This document shows, in pieces, positions 1-6,744 of a DNA stretch of 11,193 nt (position 1 is its first letter; each line of letters opens with the position of its first letter). The translations under genes were made by a program, and so were the position numbers. The stretch is from contig JAPJPH010000015.1 of NCBI GenBank assembly GCA_030825745.1, positions 1 through 11,193 of the forward strand, given 5' to 3'. Under the pieces are notes generated by a model. It was not told where the DNA came from, did not search any database, and was given only the letters and a program-made list of their open reading frames with translations. Origin of the DNA: Anaerococcus sp. (GTDB taxonomy: Bacteria; Bacillota; Clostridia; Tissierellales; Peptoniphilaceae).

Positions 1-29
1 ATATAGGCCCTATAAAAGTTTTTATATAG

Positions 30-43
30 AACAAGCGCTTGTT
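30..43. promoter_or_regulatory. 14-bp perfect palindrome, possible operator
   Basis: The sequence AACAAGCGCTTGTT is a perfect inverted repeat with a GC-rich centre, standing out in very AT-rich DNA. It lies about 105 bp before the -35 box of the transporter gene. A symmetric site of this size is typical of a TetR-like dimeric repressor operator. No regulator gene is visible here, so it could equally belong to a gene beyond the left edge. A functional role is inferred. Confidence 0.4.
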
Positions 44-44
44 A

Positions 45-63
45 CATAATTATTATAATTATG
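45..63. repeat. 19-bp AT-only inverted repeat
   Basis: Two 9-bp arms, CATAATTAT and ATAATTATG, are perfect inverted copies around a single central base. The repeat begins one base after the GC-centred palindrome. Such symmetry is more likely by chance in AT-rich DNA, so it may mean nothing. Together with its neighbour it could form a compound operator. Confidence 0.3.
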
Positions 64-148
64 TTTAAAAAGACAGAATTTATAAGATTTATAATAATAA
101 ATATAGATAATTTTTTATAAACTTATAACGTTTTCATAAAAATTTAAT

Positions 149-177
149 TTGACAAAGCATAAATATGCAGTTATAAT
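149..177 (+). promoter_or_regulatory. Consensus sigma-A promoter
   Basis: TTGACA at 149-154 and TATAAT at 172-177 both match the housekeeping consensus perfectly and are separated by the optimal 17 bp. The predicted start is near 184, giving a leader of about 40 nt with AGGAGG at 212-217, seven bases before the ATG of the transporter gene. It should drive the transporter and hydrolase strongly unless a repressor blocks it. Confidence 0.88.
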
Positions 178-224
178 ATGTATAAATATTCCTAATATTT
201 TATTTTTAGTCAGGAGGTATAAGA

Positions 225-1433
225 ATGGAAGCATTGACTGCTTTGTTATTTATTTTTATTGTTTATACAATAGGTGATATAGTTGCGGCGGCAACTAATA
301 GTATAGTCCCTTCACTTTTTGTATGTTCAGCAATTTTTCTAGGGGCTTTTTGGTTAGGTCTACCTAACACTCTTTTTGAAGATTCACTCTTATATTCTAT
401 AGGGGCTATTCTTATTACTTCGCTTTTAGTTCATATGGGATCTATGATAAACCTAAATGAGCTAAAGGCCCAGTGGAAGACAGTTCTTATATCTTTTGGC
501 GGAATTTTAGGAGTAGTTATCCTACTTCTATTAGTAGCTAGACCTGTAGTTGGTAAGGAAACTGCTATAATAGCAGCTCCTCCTATATCTGGGGGGCTTA
601 TAGCAGGACTTCAAATGGGTGATGAGGCTGCAAAAATTGGTAGGGATGACCTACAGTTAATGGCAACACTTTTAGTAGTTTTACAAGGATTTATAGGCTA
701 TCCACTAGCTTCTTTATGTCTTAGAAAGGAAGCTACTTCTATCCTAGCTAGGCTAGATAAGGGAGATAGTTTTAAAAAAGAAGAAAAAGTAGAAATCAAT
801 GACAAGGATACAATCTTTAAGCTAGATGATAAATATAGGTCAAATAATTACTACCTAGCAAAGACTATATTAATAGCCCTTATAGCTACAAAAATATCAC
901 AGCTATTAAAAAATGTAGATACTGGGATATTTATAGTAAATGCTCTAGTAAGGATAGATAAAAACGTCCTAGCCCTACTTTTGGGAATAATCTTTGCAGA
1001 AGCTGGAGTAATAGAAAGAGAGCCATTGAGTAAGGCTAATTCATTTGGTTTTGCCATGGGAGCTTTGATGTCAGTTATTTATGCATCACTAGCGGGGGCC
1101 AGACCTTCTGATTTATTAGAAATTTTATTGCCAATTCTAATTTGCTTAGTCCTTGGAACTATTGGAATAGGAATTGTATCCATAGTAGTTGGAAAGATTT
1201 TAAAGCTATCTCCTTGGATCTCCTTTGCTATAGGATCATGTGCCTTATTTGGTTTTCCAGGAACCTATATAGTATCCAAGGAAGTATGTGAGGCAGTTGG
1301 TAGAAGTGAAGAAGAGAAAGAAATAATATTATCTGAAACTATGCCAAAGATGTTAGTATCAGGTTTTGTAACTGTATCTATAGGATCAGTAGTTTTGGCA
1401 GGAATTTTAGCACCAATGATATCGCCTGCTTAG
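225..1433 (+). CDS. GltS-like multi-pass membrane transporter
   Basis: This is a very hydrophobic 402-residue integral membrane protein that I do not recognise by name. About ten to twelve membrane segments are visible, in two halves split by a charged cytoplasm-like loop at roughly residues 167-208. Each half has a Gly/Pro-broken helix, AAPPISGG near 117-124 and ALFGFPGT near 340-347. Such breaks are typical of inverted-repeat carriers of the GltS / cation-proton antiporter-amino acid (CPA/AT) type. ATG at 225 is fixed by AGGAGG seven bases upstream. It is followed 30 nt later by an M20 hydrolase and shares its promoter, so it probably moves the hydrolase's substrate or product (an amidated or N-acylated amino acid or short peptide). 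The substrate and ion coupling are not readable. A function unrelated to glutamate is quite possible. Confidence 0.72.
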   Translation: MEALTALLFIFIVYTIGDIVAAATNSIVPSLFVCSAIFLGAFWLGLPNTLFEDSLLYSIGAILITSLLVHMGSMINLNELKAQWKTVLISFGGILGVVILLLLVARPVVGKETAIIAAPPISGGLIAGLQMGDEAAKIGRDDLQLMATLLVVLQGFIGYPLASLCLRKEATSILARLDKGDSFKKEEKVEINDKDTIFKLDDKYRSNNYYLAKTILIALIATKISQLLKNVDTGIFIVNALVRIDKNVLALLLGIIFAEAGVIEREPLSKANSFGFAMGALMSVIYASLAGARPSDLLEILLPILICLVLGTIGIGIVSIVVGKILKLSPWISFAIGSCALFGFPGTYIVSKEVCEAVGRSEEEKEIILSETMPKMLVSGFVTVSIGSVVLAGILAPMISPA

Positions 1434-1463
1434 AAAATAATTAAAATAGAAATGAGGTTAATA

Positions 1464-2642
1464 ATGGATATCAAACAATTAATAAAAGACAATGAAGAAT
1501 ATATAGTTAATACTAGAAGAGAGTTTCACAAATACCCAGAACTATCATTTGAAGAGCATGAAACTACAAAAAGAATCTGTCAAAAGCTAGATGAGTTAGG
1601 TATCAAATATGAAGTTCCAGAAGAAGAACCAAAAACTGGAGTTATCGGACTTATAGAGGGGGGCAAACCTGGAAAAACTGTTGCCCTAAGAGCAGATATA
1701 GATGCTTTAAATGTCTTAGAGCAAGCTGATGTTAACTTCAAATCTGAAAATGAAGGTAAAATGCACGCCTGTGGCCATGATACCCATCTTTCTATGCTTT
1801 TAGGTGCTGCCAAGGTCCTAAATGAGGTTAAAGATCAGTTAGCTGGAAAAGTATATCTAATCTTTCAACCAGCAGAAGAGGTAGGTCTAGGAGCCAAATA
1901 TATGATTAGACAAGGAAGTTGGTATGAAGAAACTGACTCAATCTATGGATCACATATTTGGTCAGGCCTAGAATCAGGCAAGGTATCAGTTGAGGCAGGA
2001 GATAGGATGGCGGCAGCTGATATGTTTAAAATAACAATAAAGGGTAAATCAGGACATGGATCATTACCAAATGAAACCGTAGATGCTGTGGTAGTTGGTG
2101 CTGCTGTAGTATCAAACCTCCAACAATTAGTATCTAGAAACTACTCACCCCTAGACTCAGTTACTGTAACTGTTGGAAGCTTTCATAGTGGGGCAAGATT
2201 TAACATAATAGCAGGTGAAGCTACAATGGAGGGTACTAATAGATATTTCTCTAGGGAAATTGGAGCTAGGATAGAAGATGATATGAGAAGGGTTATCAAG
2301 GGAGTATGTGATGCCTATGGGGCAGAGTATGAACTAGATTATACCTATATCCTTGGACCAACAATAAATGACCCTGATGCATCTGATCTAGCAACTAAAG
2401 CTGCTAAGAAAATTGTAGGGGAAGAAAATATAGTTAAAATGCCAAAAACAACAGGTGGAGAAGACTTTGCCTTTTATGTAGAAAATAAGCAAGGCTGCTT
2501 TGGTTTTATAGGGGCCAGAAATGATGAAATAGGTGCAAACCATCCTCACCACAGTGAGTTTTTCAAAATAGATGAAAGTGCCCTTGTAAATGGTGCTGGA
2601 CTTTATGCCCAATATACAGTTGACTTTTTAAACGAAAATTAA
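1464..2642 (+). CDS. M20 family amidohydrolase (AbgB/HipO-like)
   Basis: This is a cytoplasmic metal-dependent hydrolase of the M20D group (amidohydrolase / aminoacylase / carboxypeptidase), which cleaves N-acyl or aminobenzoyl-type amides of amino acids. An upstream in-frame ATG at 1452 exists, but GAGG at 1454-1457 sits six bases before ATG 1464, so I start there (392 aa, the usual size). Family motifs appear in order: ALRADIDALNV (75-85), HACGHD with the metal ligands Cys103 and His105, FQPAEE with Glu138-Glu139, a histidine at 164, the dimerisation-domain HGS near 198, TTGGEDFAFY (329-338) and a terminal histidine cluster at 360-363. The metal and acid residues of the family all appear present, so it should be active. 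It sits 30 nt behind the transporter and is followed by a hairpin, so the two form a short operon. Exact substrate (N-acyl amino acid, p-aminobenzoyl-glutamate or dipeptide) is unknown. Confidence 0.93.
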   Translation: MDIKQLIKDNEEYIVNTRREFHKYPELSFEEHETTKRICQKLDELGIKYEVPEEEPKTGVIGLIEGGKPGKTVALRADIDALNVLEQADVNFKSENEGKMHACGHDTHLSMLLGAAKVLNEVKDQLAGKVYLIFQPAEEVGLGAKYMIRQGSWYEETDSIYGSHIWSGLESGKVSVEAGDRMAAADMFKITIKGKSGHGSLPNETVDAVVVGAAVVSNLQQLVSRNYSPLDSVTVTVGSFHSGARFNIIAGEATMEGTNRYFSREIGARIEDDMRRVIKGVCDAYGAEYELDYTYILGPTINDPDASDLATKAAKKIVGEENIVKMPKTTGGEDFAFYVENKQGCFGFIGARNDEIGANHPHHSEFFKIDESALVNGAGLYAQYTVDFLNEN

Positions 2643-2670
2643 ATTATTGATTGTCTAAACTCCTTATTTT

Positions 2671-2695
2671 ATAGGCCTACTATTAGTAGGTCTAT
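2671..2695 (+). terminator. Hairpin closing the transporter-hydrolase operon
   Basis: ATAGGCCTACT (2671-2681) and AGTAGGTCTAT (2685-2695) pair as an 11-bp stem with one G-U pair and a 3-nt ATT loop, 28 nt after the hydrolase stop. The stem is strong, but the sequence after it (TAATATGAAAT) has no clear U-run, so it may be a weak terminator or a 3'-end stabilising structure. Confidence 0.55.
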
Positions 2696-2778
2696 TAATA
2701 TGAAATATAATATTTTAGGGTAAACTATTAATAAAGAAAAAATAAAATATTAGATAGTACTCATACAAGTAATATTTA

Positions 2779-2808
2779 ATATTTAAAGCTTGGGCACATA
2801 TTTAAAGC
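2779..2808. repeat. 11-bp direct repeat pair upstream of fetAB
   Basis: ATATTTAAAGC occurs at 2779-2789 and again at 2798-2808, a start-to-start spacing of 19 bp (close to two helical turns), ending 34 bp before the ATPase start. The position and spacing would suit binding of a regulator, perhaps metal- or redox-responsive. No convincing -35/-10 pair could be placed in 2696-2842. Chance in AT-rich DNA is a real alternative. Confidence 0.35.
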
Positions 2809-2842
2809 CTTAAAAAATAAGATATTATAGAAGGATAAATAA

Positions 2843-3487
2843 ATGTATGAATTTAAAAATGTAAGATATAAGAATATCTTAGACATAGATCATCTAAAAA
2901 TAAGAGATGGTAAAGTAACCTTTATATCTGGTCAATCAGGTAGTGGAAAATCAACTTTGTTGAAACTATTAAACAAGATGATATCAGCTGATGAGGGTGA
3001 GATTCTTTATAGGGGAGAGGATATAAAAAATATTGATTCTATAAAACTTAGGAGGGAAGTGGTAATGTTAAACCAAAGCCCTGCTATATATGAGGGTAAT
3101 ATTAGAGATAACCTATTAATAGGAAGAAAATTTGCTAAAACCCACGAAATTGATGATAGCTCCTTAGAAAAAGCATTAAAAGATGTTTACTTAGATAAAA
3201 GTTTAGATGACAGTCCAAATAACCTATCAGGCGGTGAGGCTCAAAGACTTGCTATAGCTAGGATAATGGTTATGGATTTTAAAACTCTAATCCTAGATGA
3301 ACCATCATCAGCCCTTGATAATAAAAATGAAACAGAAATTTTAGCAACAATAGTAAATTTTATAAAGGAAAGAAAGCTAAGCCTAATTATAGTTAGTCAT
3401 TCAAAAAGTCTCATAGAAAAATACGCCGAAGATATTGTATATGTAGATAATGGGAAGATTGTAAAGGAGCAAAGTTTTGAAAAATGA
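2843..3487 (+). CDS. fetA: ABC transporter ATPase, FetA-like
   Basis: This small 214-residue ATPase subunit has all catalytic motifs: Walker A GQSGSGKST (30-38), Q-loop Gln78 in LNQSP, signature LSGGE (128-132), Walker B LILDEP (149-154), D-loop SALD (156-159) and switch His186. It is close to the minimal nucleotide-binding domain length, as in the FetA/YbbL family. The partner permease follows with an 11-nt overlap and is a FetB/YbbM homologue, which makes the FetA assignment much firmer than the ATPase sequence alone. In E. coli FetAB is linked to iron export and oxidative-stress resistance; plant STAR1/STAR2 relatives confer aluminium tolerance. ATG 2843 follows AGGA at 2832-2835 at seven bases. 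The substrate here is an inference. Confidence 0.88.
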   Translation: MYEFKNVRYKNILDIDHLKIRDGKVTFISGQSGSGKSTLLKLLNKMISADEGEILYRGEDIKNIDSIKLRREVVMLNQSPAIYEGNIRDNLLIGRKFAKTHEIDDSSLEKALKDVYLDKSLDDSPNNLSGGEAQRLAIARIMVMDFKTLILDEPSSALDNKNETEILATIVNFIKERKLSLIIVSHSKSLIEKYAEDIVYVDNGKIVKEQSFEK

Positions 3488-4274
3488 TATTAGCCTTCAA
3501 CTAGGCAGGGTTTTAGCTGCCTATATATTTGTTGTAATATTACTAATAATAGTTAAAAAGAAAAACATTGGTAGGGAAAAACAAATAATAATTGCCAGTG
3601 TTAGGATGAGTATCCAATTAATCTTAGTTGGTTATATACTTATATATGTTTTTGATAATGTAAACTTATATTTTACCCTAGTCATATCCATCATAATGGT
3701 TGCTTTTGCCATACATACTGTAATTTCAAGATCTAAACGTCCCTTATCCAAAAGTCTAAAAAAGGTTGTCGCCATATCACTAGCAAGTGGTACACTAATT
3801 AGTTTATTTTACTTTCTAATCATAGTAATAAATGCCAATCCTTGGTATGATCCCAAAAATTTCATCCCTATAGCTGGTATGCTCATAGGAAATTCCATGA
3901 CTGGAATTAGCCTTGGGGTAAATAACCTCTTAGAGGGCATGTATACTAATAAATCTAAAATAGACCAGGCGTTAATGCTTGGAGCAAGCCCCAAAGTAGC
4001 TGTAAATGATATAGTAAATCACGCCTTTGACTCAGCAATCCTACCTACTATAAACTCTATGCTAGGTATGGGGATAGTATTTTTACCTGGAATGATGACA
4101 GGTCAAATCCTATCAGGTATCTCACCTTTAGTAGCAACCCAATACCAAATAGCCATTATGCTTGGGATACTAGGAAGTGTATCCCTAAGTGTTATTATGT
4201 TTGTAGAATTAGGATATAAGACATTTTTTAATGACCAAGATCAATTTATCTTAGAAGAGAATATAGAAAAATAA
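3477..4274 (+). CDS. fetB: FetB/UPF0014 family ABC permease
   Basis: This membrane subunit of 265 residues is predicted to pair with the ATPase before it. The start is TTG 3477, inside the end of fetA, supported by a strong AAAGGAG at 3463-3469 seven bases upstream, so the two are translationally coupled. About seven membrane segments are visible (near 10-27, 42-59, 64-83, 97-119, 128-148, 190-212 and 222-246). UPF0014 hallmarks are clear: PIAGMLIGNSM (131-141), an LGA segment at 168-170, and GMGIVFLPGMMTGQIL followed by SGISPLVATQYQI (197-225). The length is normal for the family. Established knowledge ties the family to iron/metal export and redox resistance. In this setting it could protect labile iron-sulfur proteins such as those encoded further downstream, but that link is only by neighbourhood. 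Confidence 0.9.
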   Translation: MKNDISLQLGRVLAAYIFVVILLIIVKKKNIGREKQIIIASVRMSIQLILVGYILIYVFDNVNLYFTLVISIIMVAFAIHTVISRSKRPLSKSLKKVVAISLASGTLISLFYFLIIVINANPWYDPKNFIPIAGMLIGNSMTGISLGVNNLLEGMYTNKSKIDQALMLGASPKVAVNDIVNHAFDSAILPTINSMLGMGIVFLPGMMTGQILSGISPLVATQYQIAIMLGILGSVSLSVIMFVELGYKTFFNDQDQFILEENIEK

Positions 4275-4280
4275 AATTCT

Positions 4281-4314
4281 AATTACTTTTTTACAACTTC
4301 ACTTGTAAGTAATT
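4281..4314 (+). terminator. Imperfect hairpin after fetB
   Basis: AATTACTT (4281-4288) pairs with AAGTAATT (4307-4314), and an inner ACAA/TTGT extends the stem around a CTTCAC loop with a four-T bulge on the left arm. It begins 6 nt after the fetB stop. The following bases (GTGTACTATC) lack a U-run, so it is a doubtful terminator and perhaps only a 3'-end structure. Confidence 0.33.
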
Positions 4315-4357
4315 GTGTACTATCAATAAATAATTAAGTGATAAAAACTATCAATTC

Positions 4358-4386
4358 TTGCATTATAGTAAATTAAATGATAATAT
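4358..4386 (+). promoter_or_regulatory. Putative promoter of the rhodanese lipoprotein
   Basis: TTGCAT (4358-4363) and TAATAT (4381-4386) are separated by 17 bp and each match four of six consensus bases. The predicted start near 4393 leaves a leader of about 30 nt before ATG 4424. The stretch between fetB and this point is non-coding, so a promoter is expected here. It may also be the only promoter for the six-gene cluster that follows. Confidence 0.5.
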
Positions 4387-4423
4387 ATGAACGATGAAAT
4401 ATTTTAACCAATTAGGAGGGTAT

Positions 4424-5251
4424 ATGAAACTAAAAAAAGTATTTTTAACATCAGCCTTAGCTATGGCCTTTGTTATAACAGGTTGTACAAATGATACAGC
4501 AACAGAGGATAAGGCTACAAAAACTGAAACAGAAGTAAGCACAGAAAAAGCTAAGGATAGCCAAAATAAGGATAATCCAGAAGGTAGTGAAAGTAAAGAA
4601 GAAGAAAAATCTACTAAAGATGCATCAGATAAAGAAGCAAAGACAATGGCTGGCGAAGAACTAGATAAGATCCAAGAAGATAACAAACTTAAAGAAAAAT
4701 ATCTAGTTATAGATGTAAGAGATGCCGAAGAATATGAACAAGGCCATGTAAAACACGCTATAAATATCCCAGTTGATGAGCTAGAAAATAGATTAGCTGA
4801 AATTGAAAACTACAAGGATAGGGATATTGTAACAATCTGTAATACAGGTAAGAAAAGTGCCAAGGGCCAAGAAATCCTATTGAACAATGGATTTAACAGT
4901 GTGTTTAATGCAGATGGTGTAAAAGAATATGAATATACAACTATAACAAAAGTAAAATCTGTTTTAGCAGAAGAATTCAAAAAATTAGTAGAAGAAGGAA
5001 ATGCTACAGTTATAGACTTTAGAGAAGAAAAAGACTATAATCAAGGACACCTAAAAGATGCTATAAACTCTACACCAGATGATATCCTAGATAAGCTAGA
5101 TCAAATACCAAAAGATAAACCAGTACTAACATACTGCTACTCAGGTAACAAATCATTTGTAGGTGCAGATAAACTTGTAAATGAAGGATATGATGTAACA
5201 AATGCTATCGATGGAACAAAAGAATACGATGGCTATGAACTTGTAAAATAG
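4424..5251 (+). CDS. Lipoprotein with tandem rhodanese domains
   Basis: The predicted product is a 275-residue sulfurtransferase anchored to the outer face of the membrane. A signal peptide with lysines at 4-5, a hydrophobic core and lipobox VITGC gives lipidated Cys21. ATG 4424 is chosen over 4394 because AGGAGG (4414-4419) precedes it and it yields a canonical signal sequence. Residues 22-72 are a low-complexity Lys/Glu/Thr/Ser linker. Two rhodanese domains follow at about 75-172 and 180-275. Each keeps a VIDxRxxxxYxQGH core (VIDVRDAEEYEQGH, VIDFREEKDYNQGH) and a catalytic loop, CNTGKKS with Cys139 and CYSGNKS with Cys238. Both active cysteines are present, unlike classical thiosulfate sulfurtransferases, where only the second domain is catalytic. 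It may pass sulfane sulfur or a related chalcogen outside the cell. A terminator-like hairpin and then the six-gene cluster follow. Confidence 0.9.
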   Translation: MKLKKVFLTSALAMAFVITGCTNDTATEDKATKTETEVSTEKAKDSQNKDNPEGSESKEEEKSTKDASDKEAKTMAGEELDKIQEDNKLKEKYLVIDVRDAEEYEQGHVKHAINIPVDELENRLAEIENYKDRDIVTICNTGKKSAKGQEILLNNGFNSVFNADGVKEYEYTTITKVKSVLAEEFKKLVEEGNATVIDFREEKDYNQGHLKDAINSTPDDILDKLDQIPKDKPVLTYCYSGNKSFVGADKLVNEGYDVTNAIDGTKEYDGYELVK

Positions 5252-5261
5252 GAAAGAATTT

Positions 5262-5284
5262 AGAGGTCTTAGGACCTCTTTCTT
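5262..5284 (+). terminator. Rho-independent terminator or attenuator hairpin
   Basis: AGAGGTC (5262-5268), loop TTAG, and GACCTCT (5273-5279) form a perfect 7-bp GC-containing stem followed by TTTCTT. It starts 10 nt after the lipoprotein stop and ends only about 10 nt before ATG 5291. Because no promoter fits between the hairpin and that gene, the downstream cluster must depend on readthrough or on a promoter inside the lipoprotein gene. That makes partial termination or regulated attenuation plausible. Confidence 0.78.
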
Positions 5285-5290
5285 ATTATT

Positions 5291-6742
5291 ATGATAATTT
5301 TTTTTACAAAAGCACCTAGGCTAGGATTTGGAAAATCAAGGCTAAGAAGATATTTATCTGATGAAGATATACTAAAATTAAATAAAAAACTAATAAAAAC
5401 TACCTATAAGAGCATAAGATGCTATGAGCATAGGATCTATTATAGTGGAAATAAGAAAAATTTAGATTTTCTAGAGCTAAAAGATGGTATAAAACTTTTA
5501 AAACAAAAAGGCTCTAACCTAGGCGAGAGGATGAAAGAAGCTATGTTTGATAGCCTTAAATCTAATGAAAAGGTAATACTAATTGGATCAGACCTAGTTG
5601 GAATGAATAGCAATATTATAGAAAATGCATACCAGAGCTTAGATGAAGTTGATCTAGTGGTTGCTAAAAGCTATGATGGAGGATATGGACTTATTGGTAT
5701 GAAAAAACACCTTGATGTCTTTACCGACATTACATATCAGACAGATCATGTATTAGATGACTTAATAGCTTTAGCTAAAAATATGGGCATATCTTATAAA
5801 ATAGTTGGTCAAATACTAGATATAGACACCTTCGATGATTTAGTAAGGGCTGAAACTAAAAGCTATGATATAAAACTGATAGGTCAGGGAGAATATAATA
5901 TAAATTATCTGGTAGATGGTAAGGTTTTTAGGGTAAACCTAGGATCTCAAATGGACCTAAAAGATGAGCAAATAGCCTATGAATACCAAGCCCTAAAGGA
6001 GCTAGAAAAATCAGATGTAACCCCTAAGGTTTATAAATATAAAAAAAGAGGTGACTATCTACCTTACGGATTTTTATATGAAAAGTACCTTTTTGGCAGG
6101 GAACTAGACTATAATAAGGACCTAAAAATAGCTGGTAGACTTTTAAGCACCATCCATAATATAGAAGCTAAAAATTCCAAGCTAATCAAAGCTAATAAAC
6201 CCTTTTTAAATATGTATGAAGAATTTGAAAAGATGTTTGGAATCTACAAGACCTATGAAAAAAAAGACCCTCTTGTAGAAGATCTTGTAGATAAAATGAT
6301 GGAGATAGCAAGGTCTTTGGGACTAGATGAACAAATTAAAAGAGAATCTATAATAAATACTGAATTAAACAATAGAAATTTCATAATAGGTGAAAAATCT
6401 TATGTTATAGATTGGGAAAAGCCCCTCATAGGAGACTGTGAGCAGGACCTCGCTCACTTTTTAGTTCCTACCACAACAAATTGGAAAACAAGTAAAATAT
6501 TGGCAGATAGTGAAATAGAAGAATTTTTACTAGAATATGAAAAATATAGGCAAATTGATAGAAATCTTTTAAGAAAATATATGGTATTTAATACCTTAAG
6601 GGGCATTACTTGGTCCTTGATGGCAAGAGTAGAGTATGAAAAAGCTCCTTTTATAAAAAATGAAGAAACCTATAATAAGATTTTAAGCTTTACCATTATG
6701 GAATTTATAACAAGCATATATGAGAAATTTTTTAAAGGATAA
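5291..6742 (+). CDS. TIGR04282-like transferase fused to kinase-like domain
   Basis: This 483-residue cytoplasmic fusion has two parts. Residues 1-190 match the DUF2064/TIGR04282 transferase family (CofC-like nucleotidyl/glycosyl-transferase fold): FFTKAPRLGFGKSRL (4-18), GSNLGERM (74-81), IGSD (98-101) and DGGYGLIG (129-136). Residues 193-483 look like a choline-kinase/aminoglycoside-phosphotransferase fold: a Gly-rich start LIGQGEYN (196-203), a helix-C-like EYQALKELE (231-239), metal-binding VIDWE (372-376) and GDCEQDLAHFL (381-391). The catalytic loop, usually HxDxxxxN, reads NTELNNRN (356-363), so Glu358 stands where the base Asp is expected; activity is uncertain. Start ATG 5291 fits the family N-terminus but has no clear Shine-Dalgarno, and an 8-T run covers codons 3-5. 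A LicC/LicA-like nucleotidyltransferase-kinase pair is an alternative view. It is the first gene of the tight cluster. Confidence 0.82.
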   Translation: MIIFFTKAPRLGFGKSRLRRYLSDEDILKLNKKLIKTTYKSIRCYEHRIYYSGNKKNLDFLELKDGIKLLKQKGSNLGERMKEAMFDSLKSNEKVILIGSDLVGMNSNIIENAYQSLDEVDLVVAKSYDGGYGLIGMKKHLDVFTDITYQTDHVLDDLIALAKNMGISYKIVGQILDIDTFDDLVRAETKSYDIKLIGQGEYNINYLVDGKVFRVNLGSQMDLKDEQIAYEYQALKELEKSDVTPKVYKYKKRGDYLPYGFLYEKYLFGRELDYNKDLKIAGRLLSTIHNIEAKNSKLIKANKPFLNMYEEFEKMFGIYKTYEKKDPLVEDLVDKMMEIARSLGLDEQIKRESIINTELNNRNFIIGEKSYVIDWEKPLIGDCEQDLAHFLVPTTTNWKTSKILADSEIEEFLLEYEKYRQIDRNLLRKYMVFNTLRGITWSLMARVEYEKAPFIKNEETYNKILSFTIMEFITSIYEKFFKG

Positions 6743-6744
6743 AT

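Noticed and set aside
4363..4686. 107-codon minus-strand open frame over the lipoprotein start
   Set aside because: It is antisense to the signal peptide and Lys/Glu-rich linker; its Ser/Leu-rich product is the mirror of AAA/GAA codons, and it has no separate ribosome site or family signature.
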